36,462 nucleotides of DNA from Actinomycetaceae bacterium (GTDB lineage: Bacteria > Actinomycetota > Actinomycetes > Actinomycetales > Actinomycetaceae): positions 1 to 36,462 of the forward strand of contig JAAYWS010000118.1 in NCBI GenBank assembly GCA_012516575.1, written 5' to 3'. The notes beneath the pieces were generated by a model. It ran no database searches and was not told the DNA's origin. It saw only the letters and a list, made by a program, of their open reading frames with translations. Numbering within the stretch: position 1 is the first letter of the stretch; each line of letters opens with the position of its first letter. The translations under genes were made by a program, and so were the position numbers. Below, one piece after another: positions 15,957 to 24,356 of this stretch.

Positions 15957-17726
15957 TTAAGCTCCTCGGTAGAGCGCAAGAGATTTGCGCAGATATTTCT
16001 TTGCATACTTGTAGTAGATATAAAGCCATTCGCCAACATTGTCGCCCTCGGCTTCCTTTAAGAGCGACCATAAGTACCATGCCCAGCCGGCAAGAGCAAT
16101 ATGGGCAAGGTTATGACGGTAATCTTCCGCAGAAGGTTCACCCTCGCAGTAAATCCGCATTGCTTGGTCGACTTCCTTGGCAGAGAACTCGCTACACACG
16201 CAGAAAGTGCCAAAGTCGTTCGCAGGATCTCCCATTCCGGCGTACTCCCAGTCAATAAGAGAGAATCGATCCTTTTTGTCCACCAAAATATTGAGATAGA
16301 AGAAATCGTTATGGCACAAGGTTAGTTCGGCATTATCTTTCGCCACATATTCGGCAAGTTCGGCCATGTCGGCGGCCAAATCTTCATACTCGGTGATTTC
16401 GATCGGTCCGTGTTCAAGCAAGCTGGCCTCGTAGCTTTTCGCCGCGTCCCAGAACAGGAAGGTGTTCTCGAGGGTTTCGTCAGAAGAATGCAAGTTGCGC
16501 ATCATTGTGAGCATGCGTGCCAAATCTTCTGGATTTCGCGGATCGGGATGGCGGGAGTTAGCGATAAACTTTGCGATCTTCCAACCTTCAGTCGGATGTT
16601 GGTAAATATAGGTATGATCCAGATTCATCTTGGACGCTACCTGTTGTGCTGCTGCTTCATCAGCACGGTTAATAAGAGACTCTGTACCGATTCCAGGATG
16701 ACGGTACACGTAGCCTTTTCCACGCACGGAGAAGTAGAACGAGAGATTAGTCAGCCCCTGTTTGAGAGGTTCAATCTTTTTAATTTCTGAACGTTCACAG
16801 TCGAGCGTGCGAGTAATATTGTCGAAAATATCGAGATCAATATTCTCAATAAACTCTGGATCAAAATCTCGCAGTTCGGGGAGAGTGTCAAATTCTCGAA
16901 TAACACCCTCAGGGTATGTGCGCATATACATCGGGAGCTGATCAATGTATTTGAGATAGATCGACTCCCACAGCATATTCGCGGTACGTGGCTTGTTATA
17001 GATACGCTCGAGGATTTCAACGAAACGCTTTGAGAACTCTTTTGACCAGTACACGTGCCCGGCCATAATCCATGAGTCGCTACCGCCGACTTCGACGCCG
17101 GTAATTAATTTGTCTTTACCCGTGGTTTGGATGCACCATTCATCGGTTTCTCCGGCTATCCAAGACGCCGAATAGTAGGAGTCATAGACGTGGGTTTCGA
17201 AGGGGTTTTCGGTGAAGTAATTATCGGAAGAACAAATATACGAATTTGCGAGCTTCCTACGGGCAACGTAAATACTGGAGTTGTTATTTCGCGTTTGGTA
17301 GTCAGCGTTCACCATGATCTCGACGCCGAACTTTTCTTCTAGATAGAAGAATTGTTCCTGCTTGTATCCGACGACGACGATGATTTCGTCAATACCAGCA
17401 TCCTGTAGCTGTTGGATCTGGCGTTCTATGAGAACTTCGCCGTTGACGCGCAGTAGGCCTTTGGGACGCTCATATGAAATCGGCGCAATCCGGGAGGATA
17501 AACCGGCGGCCATGATAACAGCGTTCTTAACCTTGTATGGGTTGAGCGCTGAGATACCGGCAGGAGTGATGGCGTTAGCTGAATCAACTAGGGCAAGCTT
17601 GCGCAGCGACTTTAACGCGCCGTTCACTGACCCCACAGATACCTTGAGACGGTTTGCTAGCGTGCGCTGCGAAGAATAACCATAGCGGTAAATATCGTAG
17701 AGCACTTCAAAATCTAAACGTTTCAT
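15957..17726 (-). CDS. licCA: wHTH-LicC-LicA fusion, copy 1
   Basis: This is a 589-residue three-domain protein. Residues 1-62 form a winged helix-turn-helix (SSQRTLANRLKVSVGSVNGA). Residues 68-about 290 form a nucleotidyltransferase of LicC type, with AAGLSSR at 73-79 and the ERPKGLL motif that holds the sugar/choline nucleotide. Residues about 310-589 form a LicA-like choline kinase of the aminoglycoside phosphotransferase fold, with the catalytic HNDFFYLN (His472, Asp474, Asn479) and IDWEYAGMGDP metal-binding motif. Together they would turn choline plus ATP into phosphocholine, and then with CTP into CDP-choline. ATG 17726 has AGGAG ten bases upstream. It follows licB copy 2 by 78 bases. 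By eye it is about 70-78% identical to copy 2, less conserved than the licB pair. The role of the DNA-binding domain is unknown. Confidence 0.9.
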   Translation of the reverse strand: MKRLDFEVLYDIYRYGYSSQRTLANRLKVSVGSVNGALKSLRKLALVDSANAITPAGISALNPYKVKNAVIMAAGLSSRIAPISYERPKGLLRVNGEVLIERQIQQLQDAGIDEIIVVVGYKQEQFFYLEEKFGVEIMVNADYQTRNNNSSIYVARRKLANSYICSSDNYFTENPFETHVYDSYYSASWIAGETDEWCIQTTGKDKLITGVEVGGSDSWIMAGHVYWSKEFSKRFVEILERIYNKPRTANMLWESIYLKYIDQLPMYMRTYPEGVIREFDTLPELRDFDPEFIENIDLDIFDNITRTLDCERSEIKKIEPLKQGLTNLSFYFSVRGKGYVYRHPGIGTESLINRADEAAAQQVASKMNLDHTYIYQHPTEGWKIAKFIANSRHPDPRNPEDLARMLTMMRNLHSSDETLENTFLFWDAAKSYEASLLEHGPIEITEYEDLAADMAELAEYVAKDNAELTLCHNDFFYLNILVDKKDRFSLIDWEYAGMGDPANDFGTFCVCSEFSAKEVDQAMRIYCEGEPSAEDYRHNLAHIALAGWAWYLWSLLKEAEGDNVGEWLYIYYKYAKKYLRKSLALYRGA

Positions 17727-17804
17727 TTCTAACTAACTCCTATCCAAAGCGTGCGGGGCAGATGAACACGCGGTTTCAATAACTTTCGGCGTCGAGATCT
17801 GGTA

Positions 17805-18800
17805 TTAGTCCTGCTTTATTAGTTCAAGCTTAGTATCCTCAACGTTCACCTCGACTTTAGAAACCGAGCGACGTGCGAATAGTTCGCGTGCGTCGGCTGC
17901 GGAGAAGATGGTGCCGAAGAGGATAACGAAGCACAGAATGACGGTGATCAAGTCTGGTACGTCACCGAGGATGAGGAAGGCGAAGAGCACTGCCCAAGCG
18001 GAGTATGAAATGTTGACGGCCATGGTCTTGGCTGCGCCAATAATCGAAATACCCTTGTAGTAGACGATGTATGAAATCGTGCCGGCAAGCGCGGCGAGCA
18101 AGATCGTACCGTTGGCCTTGCTGAAGAACTCGTTGCCGAAAATAAATGCCCAAGCGCCGAACATTGGAATGACGATGAAAGCGTAGGCAAGAGCCGAGGT
18201 GATTTCGCGGATGTGGAGTGCTGTTTCGTTGTCAACGGCGTCGTCGCGCATACCCCAAGCGGAGAAGACGGCTTCTGAGCCCCACCCAATAACGGCAAGA
18301 GAAATGGCAATCAGACCAACGACGGGATTATTAATCGATTCATCGGTTGCAGATAGGATACCCATGGCGACAATGCCGCCCAATGCGGTAACGAAAGCGA
18401 GGAGCTGGTACCAACGCATGCGTTCCTTGAGGAACATAAATGCGAGGAAAGCTCCAAATGCGGGGTAGAAGGTGGAAATAATAGCCGAGCGGGATGCTCC
18501 AATATGGTTAATCGCTACAAGGTAGCCGCCCATGCCGATCGGGCCGCCCATGAGCGCTCCGATCATCACAACCTTGCCGGACCGGGTTTTCAGTGCACGC
18601 AGGGTGTCGTTCAAACGTCCCTTTGTTGCCATGTATATGGTCATCCAGCCCGCGGCGAACGCGTCGTGCAAAAATGCGCTGACGATTGCACCCAAGGCGA
18701 TTGCTTGCGCAGTACCAACGTAGGGTGCCATCGAAAGTGCGATTCCTAGAATAACGGCGTTGAGGCCCCAGGTGATGCCACTTAGAAGTCCGTATTTCAT
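17805..18800 (-). CDS. licB: LicB-like choline permease, copy 2
   Basis: This is a 331-residue DMT-superfamily (EamA) transporter with about ten membrane helices, the paralogue of the copy at 15000-15953. The first 310 residues differ at only about 36 positions. It carries an extra hydrophilic C-terminal tail (SVSKVEVNVEDTKLELIKQD) absent from copy 1. It starts 3 bases after the upstream licCA stop with AAGGAG overlapping the end of that gene, the same coupling as in copy 1. The expected role is choline uptake across the cell membrane. Most substitutions are conservative and fall in membrane helices, so both copies look functional. Confidence 0.88.
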   Translation of the reverse strand: MKYGLLSGITWGLNAVILGIALSMAPYVGTAQAIALGAIVSAFLHDAFAAGWMTIYMATKGRLNDTLRALKTRSGKVVMIGALMGGPIGMGGYLVAINHIGASRSAIISTFYPAFGAFLAFMFLKERMRWYQLLAFVTALGGIVAMGILSATDESINNPVVGLIAISLAVIGWGSEAVFSAWGMRDDAVDNETALHIREITSALAYAFIVIPMFGAWAFIFGNEFFSKANGTILLAALAGTISYIVYYKGISIIGAAKTMAVNISYSAWAVLFAFLILGDVPDLITVILCFVILFGTIFSAADARELFARRSVSKVEVNVEDTKLELIKQD

Positions 18801-18803
18801 GGA

Positions 18804-20573
18804 TTATTCTCCTTGATAGAGCGCAAGGGATTTGCGCATATATTTTTTGGCGTACTTGTAGTAGAGGTAAAGATATTCGCCGATGTGATCGCCTTCGGCT
18901 TCTTTAACCAGTGACCACAAGTACCAAGCCCAACCCGCAAATGCGATATAGGCAAGATTATGGCGGTATTCTTCCTGCGAAGGTTGTCCTTCGCAGTAGA
19001 TATTCATAGCGCGATCGACTTCTTCTTCGGAGTATTCGGACGTAACGCAGAAGGTACCGAAGTCATTTGCGGGATCTCCCATGCCAGCGTATTCCCAGTC
19101 GATTAAAGAGAAATTCCCTTGTTTATCAACTAAGACATTGACAGGAGAGAAGTCGTTGTGACAAAGCACGGGCTCGGCCCTTTCTTGCATTACGTAGTGT
19201 GCAAGTTTTTTCATATCAGCTGCGAGTATTTCGTATTCGGCCATTTCGATAGGCCCATACTCAAGTAATATCGTTTCGAATTCCTTGGCTGCTTCCCAAA
19301 AATCGAAGAAGTTATCCACTTTGTGTTCGCTAGCGTGTAACTGACGCATCATCAGGAAAACGCGATTTAAGTCATCGTCGTTATGCGGATCGAGATGACG
19401 ATAGCCTTCAACGTAATGTGAAATCTTCCAGCCCTTGGATGGATGCTGGTAAAGATACGTATGGTCGAAGCCTAATTTGTTGCCAGCGTTTTGTGCTGCC
19501 GCTTCGGTTTTCCGATCGATAAGTAATTCGGTGCCGATACCAGGATGGCGGTAGACATACCCTTTATCGTTGACTGAGAAGTAAAACGATAGGTTCATCA
19601 TCCCCTTTTTGAGCGGAACAATATTCTTAATATCCGCGCGCTCACAACCAAGAATATGGGTGATGTTATCGAATATTTCGAGATCAACGTTGTTGATGAA
19701 TTCCGGATCGAAATCGCGTAAATCCTCGACGGAGTCGAACTCGCGAATCGCATTATTGTCGTATTTACGCATGTACAGCGGTAGTTCATCCATATGGTCA
19801 AGGTAGATTGACTCCCACAGCAAACCTGCTGTTTGGGGCTCATCGTAAACGTCTTCAAGGATTTCAACGAAGCGCTTTGAGAATTTCTTTGACCAGTACA
19901 CGTGACCGGCCATAACCCATGCATCTTTTCCGCCAATTTCCACATCAGTAATAAGTGCATCGCGACCCGTGGTGGTTAGGCACCATTCGTCAGTTTCACC
20001 TTCAGCCCAGATTGCAGAATAGTACGAGTCGTACACATGCGATTCGAAAGGATTGTCGGTGAAGTAGTTATCTGAGCAACAGATATATGAATTTGCGAGT
20101 CTGTCGCGCACAACGTGGATAGTCGAGTTGTTATTGCGTGTCCGGTATTCTGCGTTCACAATGATGTCGACGCCGAGTTTTTCTTCTAGATAGAAGAATT
20201 GTTCTTGTTTGTACCCGACGACGACGGCGATGTCTTTTACACCTGCTTCTCGAAGCTGACGGATCTGGCGTTCGATAAGGATTTCCCCTTTAACGCGCAA
20301 CAATCCTTTAGGCCGCTCGTAGGAAATTGGGGCGAAGCGTGACGATAGGCCAGCTGCCATGATAACTGCGTTATTAACCTTGTACGGTTCGAGGGCGGTG
20401 ACACCGGCGGAAGAGATAGCGTTAGTCGAATTGATCAGGTCGCGTTGACGCAAGGACTTGATAGCGGCGTTGACTGAGCCCACAGAAACCTTTAGCCGGT
20501 TTGCTAATGAGCGTTGCGAGGAATACCCGTTGCGGTAAATCTCGTAAAGCACTTCAAAGTCCAAACGTTCCAT
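18804..20573 (-). CDS. licCA: wHTH-LicC-LicA fusion, copy 2
   Basis: This is 589 residues from ATG 20573, exactly the length of copy 1, which supports this start; a GTG at 20627 would add 18 residues but lies inside an inverted repeat and has no ribosome-binding site. The domain order is the same: winged HTH (residues 1-62), LicC-like cytidylyltransferase with AAGLSSR, and LicA-like kinase with HNDFSPVN (His472, Asp474, Asn479) and IDWEYAGMGDP. The kinase motif SPVN is closer to usual choline kinases than the FYLN of copy 1. It is the first gene of the four-gene unit licCA-licB-licCA-licB. The inverted repeat at 20592-20637 just upstream could be its operator. Fused LicC-LicA proteins are known from other phosphocholine-decorating bacteria such as Treponema; the added N-terminal wHTH is less familiar. 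Confidence 0.9.
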   Translation of the reverse strand: MERLDFEVLYEIYRNGYSSQRSLANRLKVSVGSVNAAIKSLRQRDLINSTNAISSAGVTALEPYKVNNAVIMAAGLSSRFAPISYERPKGLLRVKGEILIERQIRQLREAGVKDIAVVVGYKQEQFFYLEEKLGVDIIVNAEYRTRNNNSTIHVVRDRLANSYICCSDNYFTDNPFESHVYDSYYSAIWAEGETDEWCLTTTGRDALITDVEIGGKDAWVMAGHVYWSKKFSKRFVEILEDVYDEPQTAGLLWESIYLDHMDELPLYMRKYDNNAIREFDSVEDLRDFDPEFINNVDLEIFDNITHILGCERADIKNIVPLKKGMMNLSFYFSVNDKGYVYRHPGIGTELLIDRKTEAAAQNAGNKLGFDHTYLYQHPSKGWKISHYVEGYRHLDPHNDDDLNRVFLMMRQLHASEHKVDNFFDFWEAAKEFETILLEYGPIEMAEYEILAADMKKLAHYVMQERAEPVLCHNDFSPVNVLVDKQGNFSLIDWEYAGMGDPANDFGTFCVTSEYSEEEVDRAMNIYCEGQPSQEEYRHNLAYIAFAGWAWYLWSLVKEAEGDHIGEYLYLYYKYAKKYMRKSLALYQGE

Positions 20574-20591
20574 TTCGTCCAGCAACCCCTG

Positions 20592-20637
20592 TTCAACTAG
20601 AGTGTTCAGTAAATCAACAGTGAACACACTAGTTGAA
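20592..20637. promoter_or_regulatory. 17-bp inverted repeat upstream of licCA copy 2
   Basis: TTCAACTAGAGTGTTCA (20592-20608) and TGAACACACTAGTTGAA (20621-20637) are reverse complements with one mismatch, around a 12-base spacer. It sits 19-64 bases upstream of the ATG, where an operator or a leader hairpin would be expected. A half-site-like TGAACAC recurs at 17763-17769 ahead of licCA copy 1. A natural candidate ligand is the wHTH domain of LicCA itself, but this is inference. Confidence 0.55.
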
Positions 20638-20938
20638 TAATTTGGAAATGGAAAGTGACACGCCTGTTTGTTAGCGAGGTAACTTTATCGTTTATCTGCG
20701 GAAACGTCGTGAAGGGCTTAAAAGTTGCTTAACCACGTAGAGGATGGTGTAAACAGGAGCAGGCTAATATTGAGCAAAAAGGACAAATCAGCAGATGCAA
20801 AGTAATGTAATCTCGGTGTACTGATTATTGCGTACTCGCGAACCAAGCTTGTCCGCAATGTTATGGCTACTGTTTATAATGAGACCCGAGTGGGAAGCAG
20901 GACTCATTGTAAAAGCCTCAAATTAAGATGGGGGAATT
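20638..20938. promoter_or_regulatory. Divergent intergenic region, licCA / MBOAT
   Basis: This 300-base gap between divergently transcribed operons holds no gene. On the plus strand a perfect TATAAT (20875-20880) precedes the MBOAT gene by about 60 bases; the best -35 (TTGTCC, 20849-20854) is 20 bases away, so an activator may be needed. On the minus strand only weak AT-rich -10-like sequences are seen ahead of licCA. The MBOAT start is set by GGGGGA (20930-20935) in front of GTG 20939. Confidence 0.4.
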
Positions 20939-22393
20939 GTGGGATTTAGCGTCGTTACTTTTGTAAGCTATTTCCTGCCAATAAGCGTCATAATATATTT
21001 CTTGCTAGGTCTGATAACCCGGCAGAATAACCGTGTACTCAATGTCTATCTGATATTGATATCGGTGCTTTTTTACTGGGCAGGAGCGGGAAGTAATCTG
21101 TCGGTTATCGTTCTGTTGATCACGGTAACCTACCTGACTTCTTACATTATGCGTGCCAAACAATCGAAGATGGCTTTTGTCTTTGGTCTCATAATCAATG
21201 TTGTGGTGCTTGTAAAATATAAATATCCGGCGCTTGTGCTATCAATGATCGGTGCTACTGGGATCACCCCGGATGTCATTTTCCCTCTTGGCATGTCCTT
21301 TATTGTCTTCCACTCCATCTCTTATCTTGTCGATTCATATCAGTCGATGGTGGGCGCGGTCGCTAAACCTGCTACTGCAAACGCTCGCAAAGACAATGAG
21401 CTGGCAGAATTTATCAATCTTTCGCTTTACATTGTCTTCTTTCCGAAAATTCTGCAAGGGCCAATTGTTCGCTACCAAGAAATGCGCGAACAGATTATTT
21501 CAAGAGTGTCTACTTGGGAAGATGTTTATGCCGGCCTGCAACGCTTTATTATCGGTCTAGCCAAGAAAGTCATAATTGCTGACGAATTTGGTCGGATGGT
21601 AGCTTCCCTTCCTCGGCTTGAGAATATGGATGCGGGTACTGCATGGTTTGGAGTATTTGCTTTTGGATTCCAGCTTTACTTCGACTTCTCTGCGTATTCC
21701 GATATGGCACTTGGTATTGCGCGCATTTTCGGTTTCCGATTTGGGGAAAACTTCAACTTTCCGTATATTGCGACATCTATTAGTGAGTTTTGGCGGCGCT
21801 GGCATATCTCGCTCGGAGCTTGGTTTAGGAATTATATTTACATCCCACTCGGAGGTAATCGACAAGGTAGCGTGTACCTAAATCTTTTCATTGTTTTCGT
21901 TCTTACCGGTTTATGGCATGGCAATACGCCAATTTATCTGTACTGGGGTATCGCACACGGCATCGTCATTCTTATTGAGCGTACGCCGGCGTATCGCAAA
22001 CTGGACTGGACGCGCCTTCCGATGAGGATCCTAGGCTGGGCCTACACGATGACCGTGGTATTTATTGGGTGGTTGTGTTTCTGGCAGCCCAATGTCGACG
22101 AGTTTATGGATTATTGTTACAAGCTCCTTGGTATCGGCGTAAGTGATGTGTCATTCACTTGGCTTTATTATTACGACCTGAAGAACACGGTATTTCTTCT
22201 GGGAGCAGCGGCGGGAATTGGGCTTTTCAGTCGCCCTGTACTTCAAACAAAAACTCGTTCTGCCATGGCTATAGCGCAGGCAAAGCCCGCTTATCAGCTA
22301 CTTGTATTAGTGACAATGGCTGGGCTTTTCATACTCAGTTTTAGTGGAATGGTGTCGAACTCGTATACCCCCTTCCTGTACTTTCAGTTTTAA
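20939..22393 (+). CDS. MBOAT-family O-acyltransferase (AlgI/DltB-like)
   Basis: This is a 484-residue polytopic membrane protein with the MBOAT signature. It has SEFWRRWHISLGAWFRNYIY followed by IPLGG (about residues 281-305), and TGLWHGN with the conserved histidine near residue 327. Family members AlgI, PatA and DltB pass acyl groups across the membrane to surface polymers. The N-terminal YLVDSYQS and PKILQGPIVRY motifs are typical of the AlgI branch. It is followed after 9 bases by an AlgJ/AlgX-like gene, the usual partner for O-acetylation. No dltA or dltC is nearby, so D-alanylation is unlikely. The start is GTG 20939 with a GGGGGA ribosome-binding site. The substrate is probably the polymer made by the neighbouring operon, but this is inferred from position only. 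Confidence 0.88.
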   Translation: MGFSVVTFVSYFLPISVIIYFLLGLITRQNNRVLNVYLILISVLFYWAGAGSNLSVIVLLITVTYLTSYIMRAKQSKMAFVFGLIINVVVLVKYKYPALVLSMIGATGITPDVIFPLGMSFIVFHSISYLVDSYQSMVGAVAKPATANARKDNELAEFINLSLYIVFFPKILQGPIVRYQEMREQIISRVSTWEDVYAGLQRFIIGLAKKVIIADEFGRMVASLPRLENMDAGTAWFGVFAFGFQLYFDFSAYSDMALGIARIFGFRFGENFNFPYIATSISEFWRRWHISLGAWFRNYIYIPLGGNRQGSVYLNLFIVFVLTGLWHGNTPIYLYWGIAHGIVILIERTPAYRKLDWTRLPMRILGWAYTMTVVFIGWLCFWQPNVDEFMDYCYKLLGIGVSDVSFTWLYYYDLKNTVFLLGAAAGIGLFSRPVLQTKTRSAMAIAQAKPAYQLLVLVTMAGLFILSFSGMVSNSYTPFLYFQF

Positions 22394-22402
22394 GGAGCAC
22401 TC

Positions 22403-23533
22403 ATGAGTAAAATGACGAAAATAAACGCCGTCGCTATCCTGACGCTCCTAGGGCTACCTGCACTCACAATGAATACGCAGGTGGATGCGGTTTCGGCATC
22501 GACAAATGCAATGCTTCCAGAGCTAGCCGCTGATGAATGGAAAGACCCCGAATTACTACAAAACTATCTTGGAAAGCGTGTCGGGTTTTATGACGAAGGC
22601 GTCAACACAAATATTGTGCTTAACGATATGCTTTTTGGACGGATGGAACACCCACTGTATACCTATGGACAAGATGGCTGGGTATACAATGACGGCTACT
22701 GGCAGTACTCGGATCCGGAATTTAATGCCGAATTCTCAGTGCTTTTACGGAATATTCAAGACTATTGTGAAGCGCGTGGTGTCGTTTTCCTATACGTGAT
22801 TAACCCAAGTAAGGGGTCGGTGTATCCTCAATATTTGCCGAGAGGATATGTTTACTCAAATGAGTTCCTCCCTCCTTTCGAACAAGCTTTGCAAGACGAA
22901 GGAGTCAATTACATTTCTAATGTGGAATATCTGGCTGAAATTGGTGAAACCGAACTGGTCTTCAACAAGCAGTATGATTCGGGACATTGGAATGATTTAG
23001 GTGCTTTTTATGGCACTAACAACATGATTGCGACTCTTCAAGAAGATTTCCCGCAGCTATCGCTTCAAGAACTGACTGACTTTAGTGTCGAGCAAGTCAC
23101 AGAAACCTCACTGCAAGTTTCTGAATTTGCTATTAATGACCAAGTGGAATACTTCGCTTATAAAAATACTGCGGATATCGTGGGAATTTCGCAGGAGTTT
23201 CCTCATATGGAGCTTTCTGACAATTACTGGTTTTATAACGCATGGCGTTTTACCGGAGAGGGTAGTGAAGACTTACCAAACGCGCTTTTCTTCCACGGCA
23301 GCTACTACATTAAGAATCCAGAAATATACTGGGGAGTTTTTCACGAAGTCTATTCGGTTCATAACTATGACAATCTGATGAATTTCGAATACTACTTTGA
23401 CCGTTTTAATCCTGACATTGTGTTGGTTGAAAGCGCTGAATATGTGTCGACGACTACCTTTTTTAATATGGAACTTATGCGCGCGGCTAATGAACGGCTT
23501 GCAACGATTAATGCGCAGTATCAAGGACAATAA
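22403..23533 (+). CDS. AlgJ/AlgX-like (SGNH/DHHW) acetylation partner
   Basis: This is a 376-residue exported protein with an N-terminal hydrophobic segment (residues about 8-30). YDSGHWNDLGAF (about 191-202) matches the D-x-HW-x-x-x-G-A motif of AlgJ/AlgX, and LFFHGSYY (near residue 300) is where the family usually has its GDS-type nucleophile serine. Such proteins sit outside the membrane and complete acyl transfer to a polysaccharide with an MBOAT partner, here the gene directly upstream. ATG 22403 is preceded by AAGGAGC. The GDS to HGS change is unusual but keeps the serine. It is Tyr/Phe/Asp-rich. It ends 13 bases before the convergent sugar transferase gene. Confidence 0.75.
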   Translation: MSKMTKINAVAILTLLGLPALTMNTQVDAVSASTNAMLPELAADEWKDPELLQNYLGKRVGFYDEGVNTNIVLNDMLFGRMEHPLYTYGQDGWVYNDGYWQYSDPEFNAEFSVLLRNIQDYCEARGVVFLYVINPSKGSVYPQYLPRGYVYSNEFLPPFEQALQDEGVNYISNVEYLAEIGETELVFNKQYDSGHWNDLGAFYGTNNMIATLQEDFPQLSLQELTDFSVEQVTETSLQVSEFAINDQVEYFAYKNTADIVGISQEFPHMELSDNYWFYNAWRFTGEGSEDLPNALFFHGSYYIKNPEIYWGVFHEVYSVHNYDNLMNFEYYFDRFNPDIVLVESAEYVSTTTFFNMELMRAANERLATINAQYQGQ

Positions 23534-23546
23534 TAGGAGCTGGCAA

Positions 23547-24140
23547 TTAATCCCGAATAACGGTTGCCAATGTTTGAAAAATCAGCTTGAAATCGCCTAA
23601 TAGGGACTGGTTCCGTACATACTCGGCGTAGAGCGCTGTTTTTTTCGGGATGAGTACTTCAACGTAGTATTTTTCGGCGTCGTCAGCTTGGGCCAGTTCA
23701 TCTGCCTCGTTACGATACTTAATGGAGGCAGGATCAGTAATGCCTGGACGAACCGAAAGAATCTCATCTCGCAATTCATCTGGCCAAACTGCTACATACT
23801 CGGGAACTTCCGGACGTGGTCCGACAATAGCCATATCACCTTTGACGACGTCGATGAGCTGGGGGAGTTCATCAAGCTTGGTTTTGCGTAGGATTTTACC
23901 AACTCGTGTGACGCGAGGATCTCCACTTGCCGACACATTCACTTTTGGTTTTTCGTTGCGCATCGTGCGGAACTTGTGGATTCGGAATGTCTGTCCATGC
24001 AGGCCTACACGCTCTTGTCGAAAGAAAACCGGGCCAGCGGAGTCAAATTTGATTGCCGCTGCGGTGACGACTAACACAGGAGAAAGTGCGAGAAGCGCAA
24101 TTCCGGAAATAGCTCGATCAATAGCAAGCTTTAGAGACAT
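23547..24140 (-). CDS. Initiating sugar-phosphate transferase (PglC/WcaJ family)
   Basis: This is a 197-residue membrane-associated transferase of the bacterial sugar transferase family (PF02397). It moves a sugar-1-phosphate from a UDP-sugar to undecaprenyl phosphate, starting a repeat unit. It has the minimal PglC-like form: a single N-terminal re-entrant helix (GIALLALSPVLVVTAAAIKF), GPVFFRQERVGLHG, FRIHKFRTMR, the catalytic-type KLDELPQL and GDMAIVGPRP, then SVRPGITDPAS. ATG 24140 is preferred over GTG 24158 because AGGA sits eight bases before the ATG. In this neighbourhood the donor could be the 4-amino-dideoxy sugar from the dehydratase and aminotransferase, as for AATGal in pneumococcal teichoic acid. 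It is transcribed against the adjacent operon. Confidence 0.92.
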   Translation of the reverse strand: MSLKLAIDRAISGIALLALSPVLVVTAAAIKFDSAGPVFFRQERVGLHGQTFRIHKFRTMRNEKPKVNVSASGDPRVTRVGKILRKTKLDELPQLIDVVKGDMAIVGPRPEVPEYVAVWPDELRDEILSVRPGITDPASIKYRNEADELAQADDAEKYYVEVLIPKKTALYAEYVRNQSLLGDFKLIFQTLATVIRD

Positions 24141-24261
24141 CAATTTTTCCTTTTCCACTGTTGACGACCGCTACATTATCTCACTAAAGTTCGGCTCGAT
24201 GCAGGACGGATTAAGGCGCGCCGACCTGTTTAGCGTCGTCTTGAATGGGAGCGTCTTATAT

Positions 24262-24289
24262 GGGACAGCGACGATAAAAAATGTACGAT
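24262..24289 (+). promoter_or_regulatory. Candidate promoter of the tarI operon
   Basis: GGGACA (24262-24267) is followed after 16 bases by TACGAT (24284-24289), about 68 bases before the tarI start. Both hexamers are 4/6 matches. It is the best candidate in the divergent 216-base region; a GATAAT at about 24174-24179 on the minus strand could serve the sugar transferase. Confidence 0.33.
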
Positions 24290-24356
24290 GAATACAGCGC
24301 TCATTTCAGGACGGGTAGTATTCTACAGATCCGTAATATCGATAAAGAGGGATGAC

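Noticed and set aside
20574-20627. Longer GTG start for licCA copy 2
   Set aside because: It has no ribosome-binding site and lies within the inverted repeat. The ATG start gives exactly the length of copy 1.
20939-22393. DltB (D-alanyl transfer) instead of AlgI-like
   Set aside because: No dltA, dltC or dltD is nearby, and the next gene is AlgJ/AlgX-like.
24288-24356. Longer start for tarI
   Set aside because: The conserved nucleotide-binding start is MIFAAILAGG at 24357, with a ribosome-binding site directly upstream.
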